This document shows, piece by piece, positions 1-11,429 of a stretch of DNA of 64,000 bases. The notes beneath the pieces are model-generated. The model did no database searches. It saw only the letters and a program-made list of their open reading frames with translations, and was not told the DNA's origin. Each line of letters begins with the position of its first letter. Position 1 is the stretch's first letter. Source of the DNA: Dipteris shenzhenensis (taxonomy: Eukaryota; Polypodiophyta; Polypodiopsida; Gleicheniales); assembly GCA_047967505.1 (NCBI GenBank), contig CM106538.1; one strand, 5' to 3'. A program made the translations under genes and the position numbers.

Positions 1-542
1 AGGAAAGACCACGTAATATGTATGCTTCGAGGAGTTTTGCCAATCCTTGATGGCATGAATTTTCTTTGGATCTTCATCAATTGAAACATTGTGTCCAAGA
101 ATTCTAATTGTGCAAAACTTACTCTTTTCTATGTTGATCTAGAGTGCCATTAGCTTGAGTGAATTGGCTTGAAGAGCCTTAGATGTTCTTTATGATCAAT
201 CCATGTTGTGTTGAAGACCAAGGCAACATAAAAAACAATGAGGTAAGCTTGAAAAAGTAGTTCAATATGATTCAAAAGTGTTATCTAAAGGGAATGACCA
301 CACAAAGAAAGACTTCAACCTTTGTTTAAAATACATTATAATATTCATAGCTTATTGCTTCATTCTTTATTAACTTCTCAAATGTGAATTTGTTGTAGCC
401 TTTGCATTGATATTTTAAAGTCTTTATAATGAAGAAATTGATAAAAGGCATGATAGAGGGTAGTCCATATGTAGAGATGTGTAGGCTTGTTCTTTTATTT
501 TCAAGCAATAGGGCATGTTCTCACAAAATAAGTTGCAAATGG

Positions 543-623
543 AACATGTCAAACAAATTTTCTTGCTTCTAGATGTGTAATTTGCAACATGTCAAACAAA
601 TTTTCTCGCTTCTAGATGTGTAG
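543..623. repeat. 43-bp tandem duplication
   Basis: A segment beginning aacatgtcaaac at 543 is repeated from 586 with very few changes, running through the shared ending ttctagatgtgta. Confidence 0.85.
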
Positions 624-1241
624 TTGACTATCTGAAGGGAACCTGATCACGCTAGAGTTGGGAGATAGCATGGGAGATAGTTCATGCATTAACTAGTGAG
701 GATTATTGACTCCTAGCCTTGAATGTATGGCCAAGGGAAGGATTTATAAACGATATTGTTGCGAGTTTGGTGAAGATTGTCAAGCATACATATGGAACTA
801 GATTCTAGAAGGCAGACTAGCTCAAAACGGCTGGAAACTACCTCTTACTGCTCACCCTGTGCCTCGACTTCCCCTTTAGCGCATCTTGACTATTGGGTTC
901 TCTCCCCCATTGCAATCGTGCTCCCCTTCCCACATGTGGGAAACTTCTCCCCTCCCATTGTCACCTTTTTGGTGACCCTTTTGTTTTGCTAGGCTCTGTT
1001 GGAAAAGCAGAGCGAGGGAGTTGGCACCGAGGCTCGGTCGGAGCCCAGTGCGGGGCAGAAGAGAACCCAGCCCAAAATGGGCTGGGAGGAGCACCCAAAA
1101 AAAGGGCTGGCTGGGTCGATAGCAGAATAGGGGTGGAAGAGGGTAAAATGGAAGGAAGGTGACCAAGAGGAAGAAGGGGGGCTGTCATGGCAGGCGTGAA
1201 GGGGAGCACAGGCTCAGTCCAAAGCTTTTACTATTTACAAA

Positions 1242-1405
1242 TATCTTAGGCCCATACCAGGGCCTTGGAGCATATGGAAGTACAAAAGCCCCAATTTACT
1301 TTGTCATTACCTATGCTCTGCCTTTAGAACGCTCTACGTATCTTAGGCCAGGGCCTTGGGGCATATGGAACTATACAAGCCCCAATTTGCCTGGTCGTTT
1401 ACCTG
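1242..1405. repeat. Imperfect ~97-bp tandem duplication
   Basis: The block starting tatcttaggcc at 1242 recurs at 1339. Both copies carry 'agggccttgg.gcatatgga' and 'agccccaattt'. The second copy lacks a few bases near its start. Confidence 0.75.
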
Positions 1406-1766
1406 TCGTCCCTATATAATTCTCTCTACTAGTCCTAATGAGATAGCATGCCAATATTCGACAGACTATCTACAGCATACCCGACATTGACTATAATTGA
1501 TAAAAGGCCTGACAAAATGTGATTGCTCAGTATGAATGAAGAGCGGCCTCTGTCCAATACAGCCGATTGCTCTTCAAAAGCAATGTACCTGCCAAGAGAG
1601 TTGCTTACACAACTTACTACATCATGTTACGAGAATAGATTTTTTATCTCTAACATTCAAAAAGGTCTCATGGAAAAGAACTTACCTCCGTTGTCTACTT
1701 GAGAAGCTTATCCATCAAAGAGATGGCACATGATGATAGATAATCCACTACAACTTGGAAAAACTT

Positions 1767-1843
1767 CTTCATTTTCTGTTTTTACCCCCAAGAAACTGTC
1801 TTCATTTTCTGTTTTTACCCCCAAGAAACTGTCTTCATTTTCT
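1767..1843. repeat. 33-bp tandem repeat, about 2.3 copies
   Basis: Unit starts cttcattttctg; copies begin at 1767, 1800 and (partial) 1833 and are practically identical. It lies about 190 bases beyond the stop of the HSP20-like gene on the minus strand, so it may fall in its 3' UTR. Confidence 0.9.
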
Positions 1844-2030
1844 AAAAGCCATTGATGCCACAAATAAAAGTGCATCCGCGTTAACAATCTAAGTCGTTGA
1901 CGGACATCACTGAAAGCTTTATACTGGTGCTCTCAAAAGGATGTTAGACAAATACGGAAAGACAATAGATGTAAACACGCTTCCCCCAAGCAGCTAAGGT
2001 CTGGTTATGAAGTCACAAAAAATGAAGACT

Positions 2031-3488
2031 TCATACTACCTTCCCCAGTTGAGGCGGCAAGAACACCCTCACTTCCCTCTCCTCCGAGAAAAGAGTATGT
2101 TTAGGCACCATGATCTCCAGACCTGCACTGGCCTCCACATAAAACGCCTTCAGCTCAGCATTTTCTGGTATTCTGGTTGCAAGTGGAATCTCTCGAGTAA
2201 ACTCACCTTGGGGACAGTGCTCTGGATTTGTATCCGTTAACATCAGTGTCCTCTTGCCCCTAGTGATAATAGGCATTCTTGCTGTGCTGATACAATGAAT
2301 TTTCACGACGCCATGCGTAGCAGTGTTACGCCACGATACCCTTAACCTTTTCATATCTGTGAACGGTAAACTCACCATAATCAAATAACCCTTCTCATCT
2401 TCATATATACTCTTTGCTCCTGTAACTGGCCCGGAGGCCTCGAGTATAACCCCTGAGAAATCAGCAAGCCATGGACTATGGTCACCCTGCGGGATTTCTT
2501 CACCCAACACTTCGACTAAATGGTTGCCGTTCGGAATACAGCAGTCCTCATCGTTACCACCGGCAAGTTCACATTTTCGTTTCCTCTTCTTCAGAGACGA
2601 GGCAGTAAAGCTACTCCAACCGATCTGACCGATCAGCTTGCAGGAGAGATTGAGAGTGGAACCACCAAACTCGCACGAAGCTTTAGGTGACCGCTGTGTT
2701 TTGGCTGAGCCATTGGGGCACTTGCTAAGTGAGCACACATCTGACCTGTCGAATTCCAAATCCGTGCAGGGCAGCGTACGCCACGTTGAAAAGTCTCCTG
2801 CTTCAATCGGCAGAGAGAAGTTGAGATCTCTGCCAGTCAGTTCCACCCATTTCTTCCGATCTTCTTCGCTTACATGGGACAAATTTGGATTGCTCACAAC
2901 TTCAATTCCATGGACACACTGAGGATTCGATAAACCTCTGTAATGTTTTCGCTGCATCCTGTGAGAGCGACAGAACCCCTTATCGACACTGAAAGGGAAC
3001 TGAGGCTCTCCAAATCGGGCGTGCCCGTTCATGTAACTCCGAAGCTGCATTTTACCCAGCGCGTTCTCGGGTCTCCCCCTGAAAACCCACATATACATGT
3101 TCTCCATATCATGCTGCACAAGAAATTGATCAAGCTTGAGACCCAATTTATCTGTTAAAACGGGCCTGAAATAGTGATCGAAGAAGAACCATGCTCCCCA
3201 AATGCTGTCTCCCCGCCTGACCAATCTTCTGCCTTTGGAAGGAGTCAGGGTCCGCGTGTACTGTACTTGGGTCGCAAGACGCACATCCAGGATATCGGGC
3301 GAAGGCGACTTGGAAGGCCATGATGGACTAGGAGTGCCGATCTCTACCGAAAGCGGTAGATTAATGTCGGGAGGACGGCCTGCAGCTGTTAGCCTGGATG
3401 CATCGCAATCGTCGTGAAGGTTGCTGTCCATGGAAAGCAGGGTGGAAGGGCTCTCGATGGATAGCATGGTGAGCAGAGCCTCGGTCAT
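2031..3488 (-). CDS. HSP20-like chaperone-superfamily protein
   Basis: Uninterrupted 485-residue frame from an ATG at 3488 to a TGA at 2031-2033, with no sign of an intron. The C-terminal ~120 residues look like an alpha-crystallin (HSP20/p23) domain: a beta-rich stretch 'GYLIMVSLPFTDMKRLRVSW' is followed by 'GEFTREIPLATRIPENAELK' and 'GLEIMVPKH', the small-heat-shock pattern of strand, charged loop and terminal strand. The long N-terminal part (Ser/Pro-rich start, then 'GAWFFFDHYFRPVL' and 'WVFRGRPENALGKMQLRSYM') resembles the plant-specific HSP20-like proteins of about 460-490 residues, so the length fits. A basic cluster KKRKRK near residue 300 could be a nuclear signal (inference). Members are chaperone-like but poorly characterised. 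Codon use and integrity mark it as a living gene. The start is the first ATG after upstream stops and precedes conserved sequence. Confidence 0.85.
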   Translation of the reverse strand: MTEALLTMLSIESPSTLLSMDSNLHDDCDASRLTAAGRPPDINLPLSVEIGTPSPSWPSKSPSPDILDVRLATQVQYTRTLTPSKGRRLVRRGDSIWGAWFFFDHYFRPVLTDKLGLKLDQFLVQHDMENMYMWVFRGRPENALGKMQLRSYMNGHARFGEPQFPFSVDKGFCRSHRMQRKHYRGLSNPQCVHGIEVVSNPNLSHVSEEDRKKWVELTGRDLNFSLPIEAGDFSTWRTLPCTDLEFDRSDVCSLSKCPNGSAKTQRSPKASCEFGGSTLNLSCKLIGQIGWSSFTASSLKKRKRKCELAGGNDEDCCIPNGNHLVEVLGEEIPQGDHSPWLADFSGVILEASGPVTGAKSIYEDEKGYLIMVSLPFTDMKRLRVSWRNTATHGVVKIHCISTARMPIITRGKRTLMLTDTNPEHCPQGEFTREIPLATRIPENAELKAFYVEASAGLEIMVPKHTLFSEEREVRVFLPPQLGKVV

Positions 3489-4378
3489 GGTTGTGATTTT
3501 TTCGAACTAGCCAAGAAGAGTCGTTATTCTAAGCTGCCAGAAGGGCGGAAGCCGTGAGAGGGAGGCGAGATCCCTCATTTCCACGCTCCCTTCATCTTGA
3601 AAGAGGCGTTGAGCCTTCTGAGGGGGGCAGAGAAGGTGGCAGACGGGACGAGGGAAGGGAGAAGGAAAACTCTTTTGGAGAACATTGGGGTGAGGAAGCT
3701 GGGGGGTTGCTGAGAAGAAAACATTAGCGAAGAGGGTGGAGGGGGGAAGAAGGGTATGTACTATGAGGGAGGGGAGATGCTGAGGAGGAGGCAAATGGCA
3801 GGAAATACTTAAGCTAAAGGGGGGCTGCCGAAGTGAGAGGAGTGGTGATGAAGGTGATGATCCTGGGTCTCCATGGAGGAGGAGGAGGAGGAGAGGAAGA
3901 AGGAGAGCTTGGCAACAGAGAAGAAGAGGAATGAAGAGAGCTTAGGAGAGAGGGAGGAGGAAGGAGCAATGGTGTGTGCAACAAGAGTGACAAGAAGGCT
4001 TTCTTTTTAGGTGAGTTGAGTGAGTGCACATCTGAGGTCGGCAGTATTTGATGAGAAGAACAAGACAAAGCATGGCACGGACTCTCTCTGGTTCTCCCCA
4101 CTGGGCACTCTCTCCTCCTCCTCCTCTTCTTCAACTCTTCCTATGATAAGTGCACACACAGACGTGCATGAGACGTTGATGTCCTGTGTCTCTGTCTTCC
4201 TCACTACACTCTCTCTCCCCTCTCTCATTGGCTTGATAACGAAGCACCACAGCTTGCCTTATCTCAGTACATATCTGCCTCACTTGTCTGTCTCTCCCTC
4301 TCTTCTCTCTCTCTCTCACCACAGCTTGCCTTATCTCAGTACATATCTGCCTCTGATGTCTGGTCTGTCTCTCCCTCT

Positions 4379-4379
<1 letters not shown>
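3489..4379 (-). promoter_or_regulatory. GA/CT-rich upstream region of the HSP20-like gene
   Basis: The 0.9 kb 5' of the ATG is strongly purine-rich on the plus strand (pyrimidine-rich on the gene's sense strand), as in the TC-rich leaders of many plant genes. Open frames here are poly-Ser/Leu/Pro or poly-Glu/Arg translations of low-complexity DNA, not genes. A 72-bp block beginning caccacagcttgcc occurs at 4245 and again at 4317. No clear TATA box or heat-shock element could be fixed by eye. Confidence 0.4.

Positions 4380-4432
<53 letters not shown>
4380..4432. repeat. (TC)n-(AC)n compound microsatellite
   Basis: An uninterrupted TC run is followed directly by an AC run; a shorter TC run lies at 4459-4477. 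Confidence 0.95.
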
Positions 4433-4433
<1 letters not shown>

Positions 4434-4959
4434 ACCCACGAGTGAAAAATGCACTTCCGTCTCTCTCTCTCTCTCTCGGGTGTATAAAACCCAAATGAGA
4501 CAATGGAGCTCACCAAAGACCACTCACCCCACCAAAAGACATCCCAATGCCTTCCGCAACTAGACCTTGCCCCACTCACTAGGCTCTAGCCCTTATACCA
4601 TCTTGAACTCCTTCTTAGAGCTCGTCCCCATGAAGGGGATTTTTTAATTGCTAGCTCAAGCAAACATCACTAGCTCGCTCACATCTCTACATGCTACCAT
4701 TCAATGCTCCAGAACAAAATACAATCCACATGGACATTTTGCATAGAATGCTAGTTCTTATTCTATTGCAAAAGAAGCTTTCCAATTCTCTGGCTGCCAA
4801 GGTGTCCCTCAACCCAGCTCATTGACTCCCCAAACTGTCTACAAATCTCCAAGACGCAAAAAGGGGACTTGGTTAGCTCGTTTATTAGGGACATGCTAGC
4901 AAGGCTGGAGTTTGTGAGGATCACTAGTGCATGGGGATACTGAACTACCCTACTATGGG

Positions 4960-6880
4960 AAAAGCTAATGCCTCATTTATACTTCTAGGAACAAAGCTTA
5001 TAGCTTCTTATTGAATCTTCAAGTATCACCTCCATGTGACTCAAGGTTAGATTCGATCATCGAGGTATGACGTATGATACAACTCTTTCTTTGTTTTTCG
5101 CAATACAACAAACAAGGCTTTGACAATTTTGGTGTTAAAGGAGAAAAGTTTACATTCTCGAGGAGGGCCACTTGCCAAGAGCCCTAGAAGCTTGTCTCAA
5201 CCTTCTCCCAACCTAGAAATGATGAAAGATGCAATTAGGCTAATGAATGGGATCCATGTAGCAAACCCTGGACTTGATGGGGCCTAGTGGGCAACTAGTG
5301 GCTCTAAAAAACAAAATTTAAATGGCTATAAGCATATGTTCTTGAAGCAAAGGTGCCATTTCCTTGGGTCACCCTATTCATTACTCAAGGGTGCACTTCT
5401 CTTTGAGTCCTCTGCTGGTGTAAGTGCAAAGGTAGCAAAAGTCCCTTGGTGAAAGAAGGAGTCACAAACTGGTCTCACCTATCCAATACACCTTAAGATT
5501 TGGATGCACTTTAATGTTTGAAACCTAATGGATTTAAGGAGGTTGTAATGAAATTAGAGTCAACATACAAGTAGTGGAAGGTTGAAAAAGGCAAAGCTTA
5601 TGTAGATAAGCCATAACCATGATTTTCCTATTCATGAAAGCAAAAATGGGACTATGAAATTAGAGTTTACATAGGAGTAGCTACTAGAATGAAAAAGGCA
5701 AGTAATGATGATCAAGCATATGTAGATAAGTCATGGCCATGATTTTCCTATTTATGAGAAGGAAAAATGGGACTTACTCGAGTTTGGGAACTCAAATCAA
5801 CTTTAGTTTCATCCAATCAATGATGTACCTTCTAAATGAGGCAGCACCTAAAAAATGGAAAAGGCCAACGTCTCATTTACACTTCTAGGTAGGGAGCTTA
5901 TCCCTTAAGTGGGCTTATAGGATAAAAAATAGCTTCTTGTTGAATCTCCCACTATCGAGAAAAAGCCTCCATGTGACTCAAGTCATCCAAGTAGGATGTA
6001 TCGTACACCTCTTTCTTTGTTTTTGGCAATGCAAGCTCTGACAATTTTGGTGTTAAAAGAGAAAAGTTTAATCCTCTAGGAGGGCTTGTCTCAACCTTCT
6101 CCCAACCTATAGAGCCTATAGGTTAGGCTAACAAATGGGGTCCAATGAGCACATCTTGACTTGACGGGACCTAGTGGGCAATGACTGGCTCTTAAAAAAC
6201 AAAATTTAAATGGCCATTAGCATATGCTCTTGAAGCAAAGGTGCCATTTCCTTAGGTCACCCTTTCATTACCAAATCAGGTTTAAGGGCGCACTTCTATT
6301 TGAGTCTTCTAGTAGTGTCAGTGCCAAGGTGGAAGAAGTCCCTTTGTGAAAGTAGGAGTCACAGACCGGTATCCAACACACCTTAAGACTTGCATGCATT
6401 TTAATGTCAAAAAATTAATCATTTTAAGGGGGATTTAATTAGATTTGACACAAGAATCGTGGAAGATTGAAAAAGGCAATCAATGATCAAGCATATGTAG
6501 GTAAGTCATAACAATTTTCCTTTTAATAAAATTAAGAAGTTGAATGACTTGTCATTCAAATGGCCTGCCCTATGGGTGAAATATTGGGTCTTCTGTCGGG
6601 GTGAATGCCAAGGTGGCACAAGTCCCATTGTGAAAGTATGAGTTACAAACCGGCCTCATCTATTCCAACACACATTAAGACTTTTATGGATTTACAAAGG
6701 CTATAATGAAATTATAGTTGACATAGGACTAATAAAAAGGTTGAAAAAGGCAATCAATGATCAAGCATATGTTAGATAAGTCATGACCATGATTTTGGTA
6801 TTCATAAAAAGGAAAAATGGGACTTACTCAAATTTGGGAACTCACAAATCCACTTAGTTTTAGCCAATCATTTAAGTGAT
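4960..6880. repeat. Degenerate ~0.9-kb tandem repeat array, about 2.3 copies
   Basis: Copy 1 (about 4960-5840) and copy 2 (about 5845-6545) share the same ordered landmarks: 'ctcattta.acttctagg', 'gcctccatgtgactcaag', 'ctttctttgtttttgg', 'gacaattttggtgttaaa', 'ctcaaccttctcccaacct' and 'ttgaagcaaaggtgccattt'. A third partial copy (about 6560-6880) repeats only the end: 'gtgccaaggtgg', 'gatcaagcatatgt', 'aaaatgggacttactc'. Copies differ by many substitutions and indels, so the array is old. No long frame persists in any copy. Confidence 0.8.
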
Positions 6881-6994
6881 CTCTTATTATGAAGCTTGAG
6901 TCAATGATACACAAAAAAAATCTCGTACGTATCAAAGAGGCTGTAGGGTGCAATTTCTTGGGGAGTATATTTTGGCAAGTGTGTGCAAAAATGG

Positions 6995-7275
6995 TGAACG
7001 TACTCTCTCTCCTCTTCTCCACTCCCCTCTCTCTCCCCCACCTCCCTTTCCTCCCTTTTCTCTTCCCCCCCATTGCCCTCCCTATTGCTCTCTCTCTCTC
7101 TCTCTCAAGAGGAGGAGGGAGAAGGGAGAGAGGGGGAATGAGAAAGGACGGGGGTGAGGGGGTGCATGGGTGAAAAGGGACAGAGAGGATAGAAAGGGAG
7201 AGAGAGGGGATGCAAAAGAGATTGGGGGGGGGAGTGAGAAGTGAGAGAGAGAAAGAGGGGTGAAGAAGGAGACAT

Positions 7276-7328
<53 letters not shown>

Positions 7329-7612
7329 GAGGAGGAGGAGGGATAAGGGAGAGAGGGCGAATGAGAAAGGACGGGGGGTGCAGGGGTGGGCAGGTGAAAA
7401 GGGACAAAGAGGAGAGAAAGGGGGAGAGAGGGGATGAGAAAGAGATTGGGGGGGGGGGAGTGAGAAGTGAGAGAGAGAAAGAGGGGTGAAGAAAGAGACA
7501 TGGAGAGAGAGGGAGCTGTTTTTTTGGGGGGGGACAAGAAGGAAGATTGGGGGGTGAGAATGATAAGTGAGAGAGAGAAAGTGGGGTAGATGGAGGGGGG
7601 GGGGGGGGAGTG

Positions 7613-7651
<39 letters not shown>

Positions 7652-7735
7652 GGGGGGAGATAGGAAGGGAGATGGGGGGGAAGGGATGCACCCCATCCTT
7701 TCACTTATGATGCCCCCCCCCCCTTCCTTCACGTC
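6995..7735. repeat. Pyrimidine-to-purine switch tract with GA microsatellites
   Basis: From 6995 to 7106 the plus strand is almost pure C/T; from 7107 to 7735 it is almost pure G/A. Inside the purine half a ~220-bp block (about 7108-7290) is repeated (about 7325-7510), sharing 'gaatgagaaaggacgggg' and 'gagaaagaggggtgaaga', with a third partial copy near 7545-7590. Long GA runs lie at 7274-7324 and 7618-7648. The long frames across it encode only Ser/Leu/Pro or Arg/Glu/Gly and are artefacts of composition. Confidence 0.9.
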
Positions 7736-7739
7736 GATG

Positions 7740-8292
7740 ATCTCCTTGCTCTTTTGTTAGATTAATTGCTCCCTTTCACGTCCTCTCTTGCCCTCCCAAA
7801 CATTAATAGGAATTTGCATTTTTGCATGACATCAGGGACATAATGATTTCACATTAATTGGTGAGTGGAACACACATCAAAAGTTTAGAGACCATTGTTT
7901 GTGTATCAATACATTTGTAGAGACTTGGCTTTTGTTATTCTCCCAATTTTACAAAGGTTATATTGAATACATAGATAGGGGTAAAAAGTAATGCAACTTT
8001 GGACTGCATTAAGTTGCTATTCATATGCCTATAAAAACAAAGCTCCATCACAAGAGTCCTAAAATTTAATGTATTCTATATTTTAAGAAAGAGAAACACA
8101 TAAACATACTTGAGGTTTTATGAGAGACATATGAATATAAACATATAAAATAAAACTAACATAAAAATAATTATAGAAATAGAATTTGTTTACCTTTCCA
8201 ATTCAGCCATAGGTAGTCTTTTTCAGACCTTTCACATAGGGAGCAATTTTCAATAAATTAGCCATATGACTAAATACTTTAGGTGTTGAGGC
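7740..8292. other. AT-rich spacer, no gene seen
   Basis: No coding signal. The last ~100 bases contain 'agacctttcaca' and 'aattagccatatga', which match a diverged repeat continuing on the far side of the copia insertion at 12.9-13.6 kb. Confidence 0.6.
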
Positions 8293-8774
8293 TGTTAAAT
8301 TACATGGCGCAGCGGAACAGAAGTTGAACAAAGAATAGAGAGTACACAGCAAACTAGAGAGGAACAAAATTTTCCTTCAATACTGATGTAGTACAGATGA
8401 TGGCTCCGTCCACCTGTGCACTCCCACAGTGGAGCTTAGATGGCGATCTAGATAGATACTAGGTGAAGAGCTACTAGCTGGAAGATCTGATCTGATCTGA
8501 TACAATGGACTGGGGAGGTCGCCTCTTTATAGCTATGAGGGTAGTAGTCGGATCAACGTAGTTGGTGGAACCGACTAGTCAACCTAGTTGGTGGAGTCGA
8601 CTAGTCAACCTAGTTGGTGGAACCGACTAGTCGTCCATGGAATATTCAAGAAATACTCCCTATACCATTGCCTCGGGGGCTCTCGCCCTCGAACCCCCAC
8701 CAGGGGGGCTGCTCCCCCCCCTAGGACTCCCCAACTAGCCCCTAGGCCCTAGCAAGAATAAGGTGCTCGTACCA
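8293..8774 (-). repeat. 3' LTR of the copia element
   Basis: Counterpart of 12436-12925. It shares 'tgttaaattacatg', 'agtggagcttagatggcgat', 'gaggtcgcctctttatagct' and 'ggccctagcaagaataag'. Its first few element-sense bases (near 8762-8774) are altered where it joins the reverse transcriptase frame. The 26-bp repeats are at 8553-8632. Confidence 0.88.
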
Positions 8775-9592
8775 TAAGTGATGCCATAATCAAGAGTGCC
8801 CTTCACATACCTGAGCACCCACATCCCTGCATTCCAATGATTCTCCCGGGGCTTATTGGAGAACCTGCTCAAAACGCCAATAGTAAAACTGATGTCCGGT
8901 TTGGTGTTGAACAGATAGATGAGACTATCGACCAACTTCCTGTACCTCCTGATGTCTACTGGTGGTGAGGCATCATCCATAGACAACCTCGCATTTACCT
9001 CCATAGGTGTAGCTATCTCCTTGTACTCAGACATACCAAATGCCTTCAAGATCTCCCTTGCATATTTTTGCTGAGAGATGAAGATCTTGCCTGGCTCTTG
9101 CCAGATTTCAATCCCCAAACAATAGTGCATCAAGCCTAAGTCTGTCATCTCAAACTCAGTGCTCAATGCCTTTCTTGTCTGTTGGATCATGTCTTCATAG
9201 TCACCTATAATAAGGAGATCATCCACATATAGAACAATAATAGCAGATTTTTCACCTTTCCTGTACACATACAAGTTAGCATGTGAGGCACATCTTTTGA
9301 AGATTAATTTATGAAAAAATTTGTCTATCCATTGGTACCATGCTCTTGGGGCTTGTTTCAGCCTGTACAAAGCCTTCTTGAGCTTACATACCTTGTTCTT
9401 AGAATGGGGGGCCTCAAACCCTGGTGGCTGAGCCACGTACACCTCCTCCTTGAGGTCACCATTCAAGAATGCTGATTTAACATCCATTTGATATACTGGC
9501 CACTTTTTATGAGCAGCCACTGATAGTACTGTGCGAATAGTGGTCATTCTAGCAGTTGGAGCGAAAGATTCCTGAAAATCAAATCCTTCAAC
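8735..9592 (-). pseudogene. pol: copia reverse transcriptase, truncated and fused to the LTR
   Basis: Continues the integrase frame past the TAG. It includes '[15 protein letters not shown]' (first catalytic Asp), '[12 protein letters not shown]' and the active site 'YVDDLLII' (about 9191-9229), with the thumb ending '[14 protein letters not shown]'. At that point, near 8775, the sequence passes into the 3' LTR and the frame ends 40 bases later inside it. The expected ~130-residue RNase H domain is absent, so the copy could not complete DNA synthesis by itself. Confidence 0.9.
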
Positions 9593-10935
9593 CTACAAAA
9601 ATCCTTGTGCAACTAATCTGGCTTTGTACTTTTCCAAAGTCCCATCGGCCTTGTACTTTACCTTCCAAACCCACTTGGTGCCAATAACCTTTCTGTTAGG
9701 TGGTCGATCTACCAGCTTCCAAGTTTCATTCTTCATGATGCTGTCATATTCTACTTGCATAGCGTTTTTCCAATCTCGATCTGCAAGTGGTTCCTCCAAA
9801 CTCACAAGCTCCTTTACTTCTGCAATAATCTCAGCCATGAAGGCCACATTGACTATGTGAGTAGAAGCCCTCCTTTGCTCCTCGATTCTCTGACACCGCC
9901 TTGGCCCATCTGCATGCTGCCCAACAGACATAGGCATCTGGTTATCATGGTCATAGAGTTGCCTTACCAATTGGGGCAATGGCTTTTTCGGTGGTGTAAC
10001 AACAGGTTGGTGACTTATACCTTCATAATCTGATATTTCCTCCTCCTTTATAGCTCCTGGGACAGGTCCATAGTGAATTACCTCTTTGCTTGATGATAAA
10101 GTGGAAGAGCTCTTCTCTGCCTCCACTGCATGTGGCTGCTCCCTGAACACCACATCGTGGCTCGCTATGATCTTCTTTGCCTCTCGGTCATACAACTTAT
10201 AGGCTTTCTTCTCATCACAATAGCCTAAAAAGATACATTTGGTGCTTTTTGGTTGTAGCTTGTTTCTCTCTTTGTTTGGTACATGCGCATAGCATTCACA
10301 CCCAAACACTCTGAAATGGGAGACAGATGGCTTCTTACTGCTGTAAGCCTCATGTGGTGTTTTACCTTTGAGTGCCTTTGTATAGCTACGATTAAGGATG
10401 TAAACCGCAGTATTGACAGCCTCAGCCCAAAAGTGGTTTGGCAGTCCAACACCTTTCAACATACACCTCCCCATCTCCACGGTTGTATGCATTCGGTGTT
10501 CAACAATGGAATTTTGTTGAGGCGTATGTGGTGTCGTCATTTGTCACTTGATCCCTTTGCTCTTGCAAAAATCTCCAAACTCTGTAGAAACAAACTCACC
10601 ACCACCATCCGATCTGATTTTCTTCACTTTTCTCCCTGTTTCATTTTCAATAAGCTATAGCCATTCTTTCAATTTACCAAAAGCTTGAGCCTTTTCGTGA
10701 AGACAGTACATCCACATTTTCCTACTATAGTCGTCAACAATCAATAAAAAATAGGAAGATCCCCCAAGGCATGTGTAGGCATCTTACTGCACAAGTCAAC
10801 ATGCACCAACTCTAGAGGAGCGTTTGGTCTATTCTTGCTTTCGTGTGGGAATGCCTTTCTCTGTTGCTTGCCCATCATGCAAGCTTCACACGGTTCTTTG
10901 ATTTCTACTACTGCAAGTAAGTGAGCAACCATACC
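9593..10935 (-). pseudogene. pol: copia integrase and start of reverse transcriptase
   Basis: 10741-10932 carries the rest of the HHCC zinc finger ('CEACMMGKQ') and the first catalytic Asp in 'ELVHVDLC'. Between 10540 and 10740 a broken frame still shows 'IRSDGGGEF' with the second Asp. 9593-10540 has 'TTPHTPQQNSIVEHR' with the catalytic Glu, then 'FRVFGCECYAHVP' and 'KCIFLGYCDEKKAYKLYD', and runs into reverse transcriptase at 'WKLVDRPPNRKVIGTKWVWK'. A single in-frame TAG at 9593-9595 separates it from the remaining reverse transcriptase, which continues in the same frame. Confidence 0.9.
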
Positions 10936-11409
10936 TTACTTCTGCATCTCCTTCAGCACTGCAAATCCGATGTGGCCGAATATTTTGTGCCAAAGTCTGC
11001 TTGTGCCTACTCCAGCGGTGGCTGTAAGAGCACTTAGCTCATACAGGTTGTTCCTCCTTACTCCTGTGCTAACAAGATTGCTAGCACTATCCAGAATTTT
11101 TGCTCCTGTCTTGTTGAACCTCACCTCATGGTCAAGGTCAGTTATGGAAGCAACTGATAGCAAATTTCTCTTGATTTGTGGAACATACAGCACATTATAT
11201 AGTTTCTTAACATCTCCATTTATAGAAACAAATGAAATCGTACCTGTACCCTCAACATGGCATTTTGCATTATTACCAACCGTCACGGTGATGGGTTCCT
11301 GTAGAGGCTGCATGGAACAATATAGACCCTTCTTGCAGGTCATGTGACGGGAGGCACCACTATCCAACACCCATGAATCGTGGTTGAAGCTGCTGGAACT
11401 GAGGAACAC
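10936..11409 (-). pseudogene. pol: copia aspartic protease and GAG-pre-integrase
   Basis: Shows 'WVLDSGASRHMTC', with the catalytic D-S-G triad of retroviral-type aspartic proteases near the start. The usual protease body 'LYNVLYVPQIKRNLLSV' follows, then the integrase zinc-binding start 'LWHKIFGHIGFAVL'. A frame change separates it from gag on one side and a stop from the integrase core on the other. The protease would cleave the polyprotein inside the particle. Confidence 0.88.
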
Positions 11410-11429
11410 TCTTCCTCAATGGCCAGAAA

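Larger units (their letters stand above)
1..1766. other. Spacer with no recognisable gene
   Basis: AT-rich sequence with only short open frames. None shows a recognisable domain, a convincing start or a homologous motif. The GC-richer stretch near 890-1230 opens frames on both strands because stop codons are rare there, not because of coding signal. It also holds two small tandem duplications, listed separately. Confidence 0.6.

Noticed and set aside
777-1420. Four overlapping frames of 71-96 residues
   Set aside because: They occur on both strands in a GC-richer patch and overlap each other; no motif or splice logic.
2638-3417. Plus-strand frames of 71-94 residues inside the HSP20-like gene
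   Set aside because: Antisense shadows of a convincing minus-strand gene.
3814-4579. Overlapping frames on both strands upstream of the HSP20-like gene
   Set aside because: Translations of TC/AC microsatellite and GA-rich leader; composition only.
6828-7732. Minus-strand frames of up to 287 residues
   Set aside because: Almost entirely Ser/Leu/Pro from GA/CT low-complexity DNA, open in several frames at once; no domain.
9624-10660. Plus-strand frames opposite the copia integrase
   Set aside because: Antisense shadows of the minus-strand pol gene.
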